A DNA stretch of 5,043 bases. Origin: Nanobdellota archaeon. Its GTDB lineage: Archaea; Nanobdellota; Nanobdellia; SCGC-AAA011-G17; VGLX01. The notes under the pieces were generated by a model, which was not told the origin of the DNA, did no database searches, and worked only from the letters and a program-made list of their open reading frames with translations. The DNA lies in the NCBI GenBank assembly GCA_018894775.1, contig JAHIPG010000353.1, positions 1-5,043 of the forward strand, in the 5' to 3' direction. Positions 1-4,974 of this stretch are shown here, in pieces (positions within the stretch are counted from its first letter, which is position 1; each line of letters opens with the position of its first letter). A program made the position numbers and the translations under genes.

Positions 1-1
1 C

Positions 2-523
2 AAATATCGAGGGATTATCATTTGTGATGGCCTGTCAGCTTACAAGGAATATACAAAATATTTGCAGAGATGCTGGGCTCACATTCTGAGGGAGACAAAA
101 GAGATGGCTGAAAAGCATGAAGATGCAAAACCGATGCATCAGTGGATGAAAGATTTGTTCACAATCGTAAAATCTGTAAGCGTGAAAGATTCTCTGGGAA
201 AAAGGAAAAAGCTTTATGATAAATGTATATTGGAGATGACTCAGCTAATCCAAACATATTCATCATACCAACATTTAACGACGGTAATTACTACCATTAA
301 AAATGGCTTAGAATTCTGGTTTACAAGGATAATTCATCCTCAAATTGAACCCACCAACAATAACGGAGAACGTTCATTAAGAGAAATGGTAGTGATGAAA
401 AGGATTATGGGAACATTAAGAAACCAAGATGGAGCAGATGTTTTAGCAAAAATGATGACATTAATCTCCACATGGAGATTAAATGGGCAAAACCCATTTT
501 ATTCTTTGAGAGCGTTAATTTAA
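2..523 (+). CDS. IS66-type DDE transposase, C-terminal part (cut by left window edge)
   Basis: The frame is open from base 2, so the gene starts upstream of the window; the TTG at 62 is internal. It should catalyse cut-and-paste movement of its own element through a DDE active site. Visible family landmarks are ICDGLSAY, whose Asp at 26-28 is probably the second catalytic Asp, then RCWAHILRE at 68-94, typical of IS66 transposases. NNNGERSLRE follows, with the likely catalytic Glu at 368-370 and the conserved basic run VMKRIMGTLRN behind it. The tail LISTWRLNGQNPF resembles the IS66 C-terminal end. The stop is TAA at 521-523. The first catalytic Asp and the N-terminal zinc-finger/leucine-zipper region would lie outside the window, so whether the copy is intact cannot be judged. 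No frameshift is seen in the visible part. Family assignment rests on remembered motifs; another DDE family is possible but less likely. Confidence 0.82.
   Translation, partial: KYRGIIICDGLSAYKEYTKYLQRCWAHILRETKEMAEKHEDAKPMHQWMKDLFTIVKSVSVKDSLGKRKKLYDKCILEMTQLIQTYSSYQHLTTVITTIKNGLEFWFTRIIHPQIEPTNNNGERSLREMVVMKRIMGTLRNQDGADVLAKMMTLISTWRLNGQNPFYSLRALI
461..482. repeat. Perfect 10-bp inverted repeat with 2-nt centre, inside transposase gene
   Basis: The left arm TTAATCTCCA (461-470) is the exact reverse complement of the right arm TGGAGATTAA (473-482), separated by CA. As RNA it could form a 9-bp stem closed by a four-base ACAT loop. It lies in codons for the conserved LISTWRLN region, so coding constraint may explain part of it. 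Its function is unknown. Confidence 0.75.
481..499. repeat. Perfect 7-bp inverted repeat, 5-nt loop, adjoining the previous palindrome
   Basis: AAATGGG (481-487) pairs exactly with CCCATTT (493-499) around a CAAAA loop. It shares two bases with the end of the preceding palindrome, so two stem-loops stand back to back within the last 65 bases of the transposase gene. They could be a transcript-end or transposition-related structure, or chance within coding sequence. Confidence 0.65.
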
Positions 524-544
524 GCTATGCACATACCAATAAGT

Positions 545-596
545 GAAATATTTATAAACACCTAATAAAGACTCTTTAATATAAAGTTTAGGGGGT
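545..596 (+). promoter_or_regulatory. Candidate archaeal promoter(s) and G-rich RBS-like tract for the 604 gene
   Basis: Two TATA-like elements are visible. The upstream one, GAAATATTTATAAA (545-558), has a BRE-like GAAA in front and would start RNA near 579-582, giving a leader of about 20-25 nt. That leader would contain GGGGGT (591-596), a weak Shine-Dalgarno-like tract 7 nt before the ATG. The second, TTTAATATA (575-583), is centred about 25 bases before the ATG and would give a leaderless mRNA, like neighbouring genes. The sequence alone does not decide between them. Confidence 0.5.
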
Positions 597-603
597 TTTC
601 AAT

Positions 604-966
604 ATGAAAGTAACAAGAAATAAGATAATAGGGTTTGGAGTTGCAGCCTTAATATGTGTTGGAGCTTTACGCAGTTTGCCGCATTTTGACAGGGAAACTT
701 ATACAGCTACTGTTACAGAGAAACAGGTCAAAAGATATAATGGTAAGGACAAGTATGTTATCTTCACAGAGTTGATGGATGGCACTACAAAGGTTTTTGA
801 GAACACTGACTCTTTAATTGAGTGGAAGTTTGATTCTTCTGATATCTATGGTGGACTTGATGAAGGTAAGATCTATAATATCAAGACATACGGTTGGAGA
901 ATTCCTTTTCTGTCAGCTTATGAGAACATCTTAGATATTGAAGAAATTGTCTTAAAAACTGAATAA
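604..966 (+). CDS. Small membrane-anchored protein, bacterial/phage-like conserved family, function unknown
   Basis: This 120-residue protein has a short basic N-terminus (MKVTRNK) and one hydrophobic helix at about residues 8-23, followed by a soluble domain that is probably outside the cell membrane. The domain starts with a beta-like segment, ETYTATVTEKQVKRY (31-45). It then has YVIFTE (51-56), VFENTDSLIEWKFDSSDIYG (64-83), an EGKIYNIKTYGWR stretch (87-99) and PFLSAYENI (101-109). From memory, the pattern VFENTDSL...KFxSSDxYG...G..Y...G.R.PFLS.Y.NI occurs in small anchored proteins of many bacteria and phages; no biochemical role is known to me. No catalytic residues or metal site stand out. 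The length matches what I recall, so it looks complete. It sits 80 bases after an IS66 transposase and has its own promoter, which suggests horizontal acquisition, although codon use is not obviously foreign. Start choice: the ATG leads straight into the basic/hydrophobic anchor. Confidence 0.8.
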   Translation: MKVTRNKIIGFGVAALICVGALRSLPHFDRETYTATVTEKQVKRYNGKDKYVIFTELMDGTTKVFENTDSLIEWKFDSSDIYGGLDEGKIYNIKTYGWRIPFLSAYENILDIEEIVLKTE

Positions 967-978
967 GTTGAATAGAGT

Positions 979-988
979 TCTTTTTTTT
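979..988 (+). terminator. Oligo-T terminator after the 604 gene
   Basis: TTC followed by eight T residues (981-988) begins 12 bases after the 966 stop on the coding strand, with more T-rich sequence to 998. Archaeal RNA polymerase terminates at oligo-T without needing a hairpin. The tract runs into the stop codon of the convergent deacetylase gene, so it lies in the tail-to-tail junction. Confidence 0.6.
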
Positions 989-1616
989 ATTTTAATTTAT
1001 AGAATCTTTCTGCGTACTTACAGTTGTTCTTCCTGCCATAGTTCCATGCCCTTAGAATAATTGGTAATAATAATATATAGATGAAGTGTTTTTGGCTTTC
1101 GTATATTTTCATCAGTTCTAGTTTTTTCTTGAAATAGTCACTTATGTCAACATAAACTACAGGTGCATTCTCATTTGTTATGTTCCATACCTCAAATGTC
1201 AGGAAACTTCTCTTATATTTTATATTTTCCACCACATCTTTCACAACCTGGTGTACTGCTCTGTGGTCTGGGTGTGGATCGTTAGCATTGTGTGTGAATA
1301 TCTTTGCAGGCTTATATTTTTGGATTAATTTTGCTAATTTCCCTCTTACTTTCTTCTCTTCTGCTTCCTGTGTTATCTTTCCTTCTGTCAAGCCTAAGAA
1401 TATGCTTTTCCTTTTCAATAGTTCATCCAGTTTTTTTGTTTCTCCTTCCCTTGTCTTTTTGATTATCTTTTCTTTTAGATGTGGATGGCTTTTTTCACCG
1501 TATGAGAATATAATTGTGATTACTTTTTTACTTTCGTCTAGATATTTCAGTATTGTTCCTCCCATTCCGACTATCTCATCATCTGGGTGGGCTACTATGC
1601 ATAGTATAGTACTCAT
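987..1616 (-). CDS. PIG-L/LmbE-family zinc-dependent N-acetylglucosaminyl-type deacetylase
   Basis: The protein has 209 residues, normal for a single-domain PIG-L/LmbE enzyme. The family removes N-acetyl groups from GlcNAc-linked substrates (GlcNAc-PI, mycothiol and bacillithiol precursors, chitobiose); the substrate here cannot be read from sequence. The signature AHPDDE is at residues 9-14. By analogy with MshB and BcZBP, His10 and Asp13 bind zinc and Asp12 is the general base. The second motif HPDHRAVH spans 115-122, with His118 the third zinc ligand and His115 the catalytic partner. Further family features are GMGGT (17-21), FEVW (141-144), YESQ (172-175) and YAERF (201-205). A hydrophobic stretch at about 178-188 might touch the membrane. 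There is no signal peptide, so it is probably cytoplasmic. It faces the same way as the upstream gene with a 43-base gap, but a TATA box in that gap argues for its own promoter. The ATG lies 8 residues before AHPDDE, the usual spacing. Confidence 0.93.
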   Translation of the reverse strand: MSTILCIVAHPDDEIVGMGGTILKYLDESKKVITIIFSYGEKSHPHLKEKIIKKTREGETKKLDELLKRKSIFLGLTEGKITQEAEEKKVRGKLAKLIQKYKPAKIFTHNANDPHPDHRAVHQVVKDVVENIKYKRSFLTFEVWNITNENAPVVYVDISDYFKKKLELMKIYESQKHFIYILLLPIILRAWNYGRKNNCKYAERFYKLK

Positions 1617-1639
1617 GGTCTTTTATTGATATATTCAGA

Positions 1640-1647
1640 TATTTAAA
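1640..1647 (-). promoter_or_regulatory. TATA box for the deacetylase gene, leaderless geometry
   Basis: On the minus strand TTTAAATA (complement of 1640-1647) is centred about 27 bases upstream of the ATG at 1616. Transcription should therefore start at or within a few bases of the start codon. No Shine-Dalgarno sequence is visible in the spacer. It lies between the two minus-strand genes, so the downstream gene can be expressed independently. Confidence 0.6.
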
Positions 1648-1659
1648 TCATTTGAAAAG

Positions 1660-2928
1660 TTAAAATGATTTTTTGATGCCTAAATAGAAATTAAACCCTT
1701 CTTCTTTACCCTTAACAGTATTCTCCATTATATCATTTTTACTGTAATCAAACTTTCCAGTTAAGCTAAGCGTATCAAAAATGGCCAAATCAGCTTCAGT
1801 TCCAATGGAAAATCCCTTATAATCAAATGATTTGTCTGTATTTATGTATATAAAAGGGCTTAGTGTAGGAAACTGTTCTTTGTCTATTAGTTTTAGATTA
1901 TTATATTGTCCGCCTAACCTTAGATGATCTACCTCTCCTCCACCTAGGAAATCAACATCAGTACCAATATTTATTTCAATAGGATTTTCTCCATTAAGAC
2001 ATGTAAATGTAATGTTGAAATAGCTTCCGTCAGGTGTTAGATAATGGTTAACTAAAGGCATTGTGAATTCAACTCCAAGAACATCAAGTTTCATTCTTTC
2101 AGTAGTTCTATCACCATTTATGATGTAATTCCAAAGGGTCCTGATGCTATCAGGTGAAGATGCTAAATCCGCTAAAAGAGAATGTACCAGAAACTCTTTC
2201 TTTGATAAGTTAATTTCTTTCTTATTCAAAAGCCTTATGTATTCTTCAACATCATCAACATTCTTCTCTTCGCCAGAATTTATATTGTACTTTAAGTCCC
2301 AAAATTTGCTTCTTAGGAATACCATTGCGTTATCAAATGTCAGGTTATCAAGATTATTTTTGGTTAGAGTATAAGCATTATGTTCATCTTGGTTTAAACC
2401 TGCTATCCTCTCTTGCATGAGCTCTTCATCTGTAGGATAATATTCAAAACGTTTAGACCAATTATTACCTATGTTAAAAAAACTGTTCATCTCAAAGTCC
2501 CAAGGATATTCTCCAAATTTTTGCCCTACTCTTATATGTGCAAATTCATGAGATGATAGCCCTATCCATTTGCTTCTGTAAAATGCTAACGCTAATAATC
2601 CTATCCTCCCAAGAGGATGATCATCTAGTTCTAGTTCCTCTCCCAGCAAATCATTAAATTTCCCGAAGATTTGGTTGGTTGAATACCAAGCATTTGAGTT
2701 TGCTTCAACATTAGTTATAGGATTCTCAAAATTAAGGATAATTTCCCTTTCAGGCATTGATGATTCTGTATCCTTCTCTTCTAAAATAGTTTCTATGTTT
2801 TTAGGAGAAGTCATATCAGGAGTATTCTCTGCAAGAGCTTGTTTTCCCATAAAAAGAAGAGGTGGTAGTACCATACATGTAGCTAGAGAAATCTTAGCAT
2901 ACTTCTTGAATTTTTCCAGCAATTTCAT
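1660..2928 (-). CDS. Secreted HExxH zinc-protease-like protein with beta-rich, barrel-like C-terminus
   Basis: I do not recognise this 422-residue protein as a named family. It begins with a Sec-type signal peptide: basic MKLLEKFKKYAK, hydrophobic core at about 13-28, and an ALA motif at 31-33, so cleavage probably follows Ala33. A low-complexity acidic linker follows (about 34-65). The central region is helical and contains SSHEFAHIRVGQKFGEYPW (125-143). HEFAH at 127-131 fits the HExxH zinc-metallopeptidase motif, with Glu128 as the possible catalytic base. A candidate third ligand is Glu173 in MQERIAGLNQDE, but that is speculative. From about residue 285 the protein becomes beta-rich with alternating hydrophobic residues and Gly/Asp/Asn turns (FTMPLVNHYL, SYFNITFTCL, IEINIGTDVDF, LRLGGQYNNLKL, SPFIYINTD, LSLTGKFDY). 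It ends GFNFYLGIKKSF with a terminal Phe, which resembles outer-membrane barrel strands. The site of action is outside the cytoplasmic membrane. No sortase, lipobox or C-terminal membrane anchor is seen. The substrate is unknown; it could also be a non-catalytic HExxH protein. Confidence 0.85.
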   Translation of the reverse strand: MKLLEKFKKYAKISLATCMVLPPLLFMGKQALAENTPDMTSPKNIETILEEKDTESSMPEREIILNFENPITNVEANSNAWYSTNQIFGKFNDLLGEELELDDHPLGRIGLLALAFYRSKWIGLSSHEFAHIRVGQKFGEYPWDFEMNSFFNIGNNWSKRFEYYPTDEELMQERIAGLNQDEHNAYTLTKNNLDNLTFDNAMVFLRSKFWDLKYNINSGEEKNVDDVEEYIRLLNKKEINLSKKEFLVHSLLADLASSPDSIRTLWNYIINGDRTTERMKLDVLGVEFTMPLVNHYLTPDGSYFNITFTCLNGENPIEINIGTDVDFLGGGEVDHLRLGGQYNNLKLIDKEQFPTLSPFIYINTDKSFDYKGFSIGTEADLAIFDTLSLTGKFDYSKNDIMENTVKGKEEGFNFYLGIKKSF

Positions 2929-2969
2929 TGTGTATATTCTATAAAAGTTTACTACTACCCAATAGTAAT

Positions 2970-2980
2970 TAATATATAAA
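2970..2980 (-). promoter_or_regulatory. TATA-like box for the secreted HExxH protein
   Basis: On the minus strand TTTATATATTA (complement of 2970-2980) is centred about 47 bases before the ATG at 2928. It predicts an RNA start near 2949 and a leader of about 20 nt without a Shine-Dalgarno sequence. A second TTTATAG-like element (complement of 2940-2946) is too close to the ATG to serve it. No in-frame upstream start was found in the first dozen codons. This gene therefore departs from the leaderless spacing of its neighbours. Confidence 0.45.
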
Positions 2981-2997
2981 GTTTTCTATTAGGCAAA

Positions 2998-3005
2998 TTA
3001 TATAA
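2998..3005 (+). promoter_or_regulatory. TATA box for the MnmC-like gene, leaderless geometry
   Basis: TTATATAA, within an A/T run at 2995-3010, is centred about 27 bases before the ATG at 3029, so the mRNA should start at or near the start codon. GGCAAA (2992-2997) is a BRE-like flank. There is no Shine-Dalgarno sequence between box and start. Together with the minus-strand box at 2970-2980, the 100-base divergent spacer 2929-3028 holds two separate promoters. Confidence 0.6.
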
Positions 3006-3028
3006 ATATAAGCTTTCTAGCCTAAAAT

Positions 3029-3655
3029 ATGGAAAAGGTCAAGACAGCTGATGATAGTGTAACCTTGTATTCAGACAAGTATAAGGAGACTTTTCACACT
3101 ATGTCAGGTGCTATAGAAGAATCTTTCAAGAAGTTTGTAGAGCCTTGCAATCTTAAGCCAGGTATGACTATATTAGAGATTGGTTTTGGCCTTGGTTATA
3201 ATTGTTTGGCAGCCATACATTCTATTAAGAAAATAAAAATTATCGCTTTGGAGAAAGATAAGGAAGTTCTTGAGGCTATGCAAGATTTAGAAGTTCTTGA
3301 TAAGTTTAAGGCAGATTTTGAGATTGTTAAGATTGCAGCTAAAAATCTCCATTACAAAGATGATAATATTAAGATAATGATTATTTTAGGTGATGCTGTT
3401 GATACAATCAAAGAATTAAATGAAGAATTTGATGCTGTTTTTCTTGACGCTTTTTCTCCTCCTAAAAATCCTGAGCTTTGGACTTTGGAATTCTTTAAGG
3501 ATGTTAAGAAGTTGATGAAGAAAGATGCTGTCCTTGCTACCTATTCTTATGCAAGAAAGGTTAGAGAGAATTTAACCAATGCAGGTTTTTCAGTTAGGGA
3601 TGGTCCTGTCGTTGGCAGAAGAAGCCCCAGCACGCTTGCCTTTAATGAATCTTGA
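3029..3655 (+). CDS. MnmC-like (DUF752) SAM-dependent tRNA methyltransferase, stand-alone domain
   Basis: This 208-residue protein matches the methyltransferase half of bacterial MnmC, which methylates the 5-aminomethyl group of U34 in certain tRNAs to give mnm5U. Family features in order are the N-terminal TADDSVTLYSDKYKETFH (6-23) and MSGAIEESFKKF (25-36). The SAM-binding motif I is LEIGFGLGYN (49-58), with acidic Glu75 ending the second strand. LGDAVDTI (120-127) precedes LDAFSPPKNPELWT (139-152), the equivalent of MnmC's D-F-P-KNP-W active-site segment. ATYSYARKVRENLTNAGF (170-187) corresponds to the A-VR-L-AGF stretch, and GRRSPSTLA sits at the tail. The FAD-dependent MnmC1 oxidase domain is absent; stand-alone DUF752 enzymes are known, for example in Aquifex. 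Archaea lack MnmE/MnmG, so how the nm5U substrate is made here is open, although mnm5-type uridines occur in methanogens. A role on another RNA or substrate cannot be excluded. The last 66 bases overlap the convergent gene antisense, including the GRRSPSTLA tail. Confidence 0.85.
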   Translation: MEKVKTADDSVTLYSDKYKETFHTMSGAIEESFKKFVEPCNLKPGMTILEIGFGLGYNCLAAIHSIKKIKIIALEKDKEVLEAMQDLEVLDKFKADFEIVKIAAKNLHYKDDNIKIMIILGDAVDTIKELNEEFDAVFLDAFSPPKNPELWTLEFFKDVKKLMKKDAVLATYSYARKVRENLTNAGFSVRDGPVVGRRSPSTLAFNES

Positions 3656-4378
3656 TTCTTTTGCGTATTTTCCGATATATCTGAATATCAGGTATATCCC
3701 TGTCAATTCAAATGTTCCTGGGCTGATTATGTATGCTCCTGCAAGAACAAATCTTAGTTTTGATTCTTTAGGATTATTCAATGCATATTTTGCTTTTCCT
3801 GTAACTACATCTACATCGTATTTTATGAATTCGTAAAGTTTTGTTTTCTTTAGCTTTCTGTTTATCAGTATAAGCTCTTTTGCTTTTGTCTGTACTTTCC
3901 TTACATTACCTATCGCTGCTTTCAGTTCTCTGTATGTTTTTTGTGCTTGTTTTACTAATAATTTACCTTCTTCAAATTCCTCTTTTGGCAGTCCTAAAGA
4001 TGTTTCTTTTACACTCTCTTTGAGTATTTTTGACAAGAATTTACTCTGTTCGACTTCTCTGTTGCATTCTTCTTTGAAGAGCTTAAAGCTTTGTTTCTTG
4101 AATATTTTGAATCTTATCCTGCTAAGAATTTCCAATTGTTTTTTTGTTGTGTAGTCAAGATTGGTTATCTGTTTTTGTACAATGCTTAGATTAACAAATT
4201 TTGATAGGCTTTTGGATTCTTTTTTTAGCTCTCTATTTGTCTTCTGTTCTTCTTTTAGTATTTTTTTTAGTTCTTTTACATATAATGGATTGAATTCTGT
4301 CTGCTCTAATTTATCCATTAAACGATATTTCTTACTATGTAATCTGATCTTCTTTTTGAATAAAGATAATATCTCCAT
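3590..4378 (-). CDS. Helical, probable coiled-coil protein with C-terminal hydrophobic segment, function unknown
   Basis: I do not recognise this 262-residue protein. It is very rich in Lys and Glu and lacks Trp. Residues 1-205 look almost wholly helical. Likely coiled-coil stretches are about 33-60 (YVKELKKILKEEQKTNREL), 77-125 and 133-178 (EEFEEGKLLVKQAQKTYREL). A hydrophobic segment at 209-235, with AGAYIISPGTFELTGIYLIF inside it, has a central SPGTFE turn, so it could be a short membrane hairpin or one transmembrane helix. A basic tail follows (KGKRAG). The arrangement suggests a membrane-tethered scaffold or partner protein, perhaps acting with the divergent membrane protein at 4432, but that is only inferred from the shared promoter. 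No catalytic motif is seen. The start fits the TATA box 27 bases upstream. Residues 242-262 are encoded opposite the end of the MnmC-like gene; I see no family support for that tail, so it may be a read-through extension. Confidence 0.75.
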   Translation of the reverse strand: MEILSLFKKKIRLHSKKYRLMDKLEQTEFNPLYVKELKKILKEEQKTNRELKKESKSLSKFVNLSIVQKQITNLDYTTKKQLEILSRIRFKIFKKQSFKLFKEECNREVEQSKFLSKILKESVKETSLGLPKEEFEEGKLLVKQAQKTYRELKAAIGNVRKVQTKAKELILINRKLKKTKLYEFIKYDVDVVTGKAKYALNNPKESKLRFVLAGAYIISPGTFELTGIYLIFRYIGKYAKESRFIKGKRAGASSANDRTIPN

Positions 4379-4389
4379 ATTCTTTTTAG

Positions 4390-4431
4390 AGTAAGAAAGC
4401 TTTTTATAAGTTTCTAACGTTTTATCTTACT
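4390..4431. repeat. 7-bp inverted repeat flanking the shared promoter
   Basis: AGTAAGA (4390-4396) and its exact reverse complement TCTTACT (4425-4431) bracket the bidirectional TATA box; the right arm ends directly before the ATG at 4432. A dimeric regulator binding both arms could block or organise polymerase in both directions. The arms are short and chance is quite possible. Confidence 0.35.
4394..4415. promoter_or_regulatory. Single bidirectional TATA box with mirrored BRE-like flanks
   Basis: TTTTTATAAG (4401-4410) reads CTTATAAAAA on the other strand; both resemble archaeal TATA boxes. Its centre, 4405.5, is about 27 bases from the ATG of the minus-strand gene (4378) and 26.5 bases from that of the plus-strand gene (4432). 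AGAAA stands at 4394-4398 and its mirror TTTCT at 4411-4415, giving each direction a BRE-like purine flank. No other TATA-like element in the 53-base spacer has correct spacing for either gene. Both transcripts are predicted to be leaderless. Confidence 0.65.
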
Positions 4432-4974
4432 ATGATTGTACTTGCTATTTTGATAGTTAGCTTTCTTGGCTTATTGTTTGGTATCTTGATTGCTAAGTAT
4501 ACAAAGGAAGAGTTAAAAGCAGGCAGGAAATATTTTGTATTGTTTAAAAGGTTCTTACTTATTTTGATGTGTGGTTCAATATTGTTTTATTTCAGATTGT
4601 CATTAGTTCCTTTTATATTAGGTTTGATAGCTGGTTACTTTTTTAGGGAGATATATTTTTATTTTGGGCTGGCTACAGCTTCAAGTGTTAGTCCTTCTCT
4701 TATGGTTATTTCTGCTTTGCCTGCGAGCCCGATTTATCTGTTTTTCTTATTATCCTCTTTTGTTTTCCTTTTTGGGCTGCCACATGGTAGCTTAGTTTTT
4801 ATGAAGGGGGATAAAAAAAAGATGTTAGGAGAAATTGTGTTTTCGGGATTGCTTTTTTTAGTTGGTATCTCAATAGCTTATTTTATCAGCTTTAGGTATG
4901 TTATGATGTTCTGCTGTGGTGTCTTTTTGATAAATGCTTTTTCTCAATATATTTTTCTTCTGAATTCCCGTTAA
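4432..4974 (+). CDS. Polytopic membrane protein, function unknown
   Basis: This 180-residue protein is almost entirely hydrophobic, with about six or seven membrane segments: 2-21, 35-54, 57-71, about 73-93, 99-117, 134-152 and 154-174. The first loop, KYTKEELKAGRKYF (22-35), and the loop KGDKKKMLGE (125-134) are charged and Lys-rich, so by the positive-inside rule both probably face the cytoplasm. A polar patch ATASSVSPS (81-89) interrupts the fourth segment. No transporter, protease or transferase signature is recognised. Proteins with a similar first-helix and EELKAGRKYF layout seem familiar from DPANN archaea, but only as hypothetical proteins. The ATG has no Shine-Dalgarno sequence and lies 26-27 bases after the shared TATA box, supporting a leaderless start. 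Its last 105 bases are opposite a PAS-domain frame from the right, so the C-terminus after about residue 165 may be shaped by that overlap. Confidence 0.8.
   Translation: MIVLAILIVSFLGLLFGILIAKYTKEELKAGRKYFVLFKRFLLILMCGSILFYFRLSLVPFILGLIAGYFFREIYFYFGLATASSVSPSLMVISALPASPIYLFFLLSSFVFLFGLPHGSLVFMKGDKKKMLGEIVFSGLLFLVGISIAYFISFRYVMMFCCGVFLINAFSQYIFLLNSR

Larger units (their letters stand above)
1..523 (+). mobile_element. Right-hand part of an IS66-like insertion sequence; right end not defined
   Basis: The transposase fragment implies an insertion sequence whose left end lies outside the window. IS66 elements end in short imperfect inverted repeats and duplicate about 8 bp of target, but neither can be assigned because only one end is present. 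The element most likely ends between the transposase stop and the promoter of the next gene (about 524-575). The end given here is the last base that surely belongs to it. Bacterial IS66 elements often carry accessory orf1 and orf2 genes upstream of the transposase; these could not be examined. Confidence 0.6.

Noticed and set aside
62..64. TTG as the start of the transposase gene
   Set aside because: The frame stays open to the left edge and the residues before it (CDGLSAY) match the IS66 catalytic region, so this codon is internal.
209..235. Possible LETM1 or DUF1232 relationship of the hydrophobic segment in the 3590-4378 protein (numbers are residues)
   Set aside because: The AGAYIISPGTFELTG stretch recalls membrane turns in those families, but the defining motifs are missing, so no family is assigned.
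524..603. Right terminal inverted repeat of the IS66 element
   Set aside because: The left end is outside the window, so no pair can be tested, and no bacterial IS66-type end was recognised.
1180..1629. Plus-strand open frame opposite the deacetylase gene
   Set aside because: It is the antisense shadow of a gene with clear PIG-L motifs; its product is a Phe/Ser-rich sequence without recognisable features.
2144..2374. Plus-strand open frame inside the HExxH gene
   Set aside because: Short antisense frame with Ser/Phe-rich composition, no promoter and no motif; explained by the minus-strand gene.
2675..2944. Plus-strand open frame opposite the signal-peptide region of the HExxH gene
   Set aside because: It runs antisense to a convincing signal peptide and has no TATA box or family features of its own.
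3579..3836. Plus-strand open frame following the MnmC-like gene
   Set aside because: It overlaps both real genes out of frame or antisense, lacks a promoter and has no recognisable motif.
4161..4394. Plus-strand open frame with hydrophobic Phe/Ser-rich product
   Set aside because: It is the complement of the Lys/Glu-rich codons of the coiled-coil gene, which always yield Phe/Leu/Ser-rich shadows.
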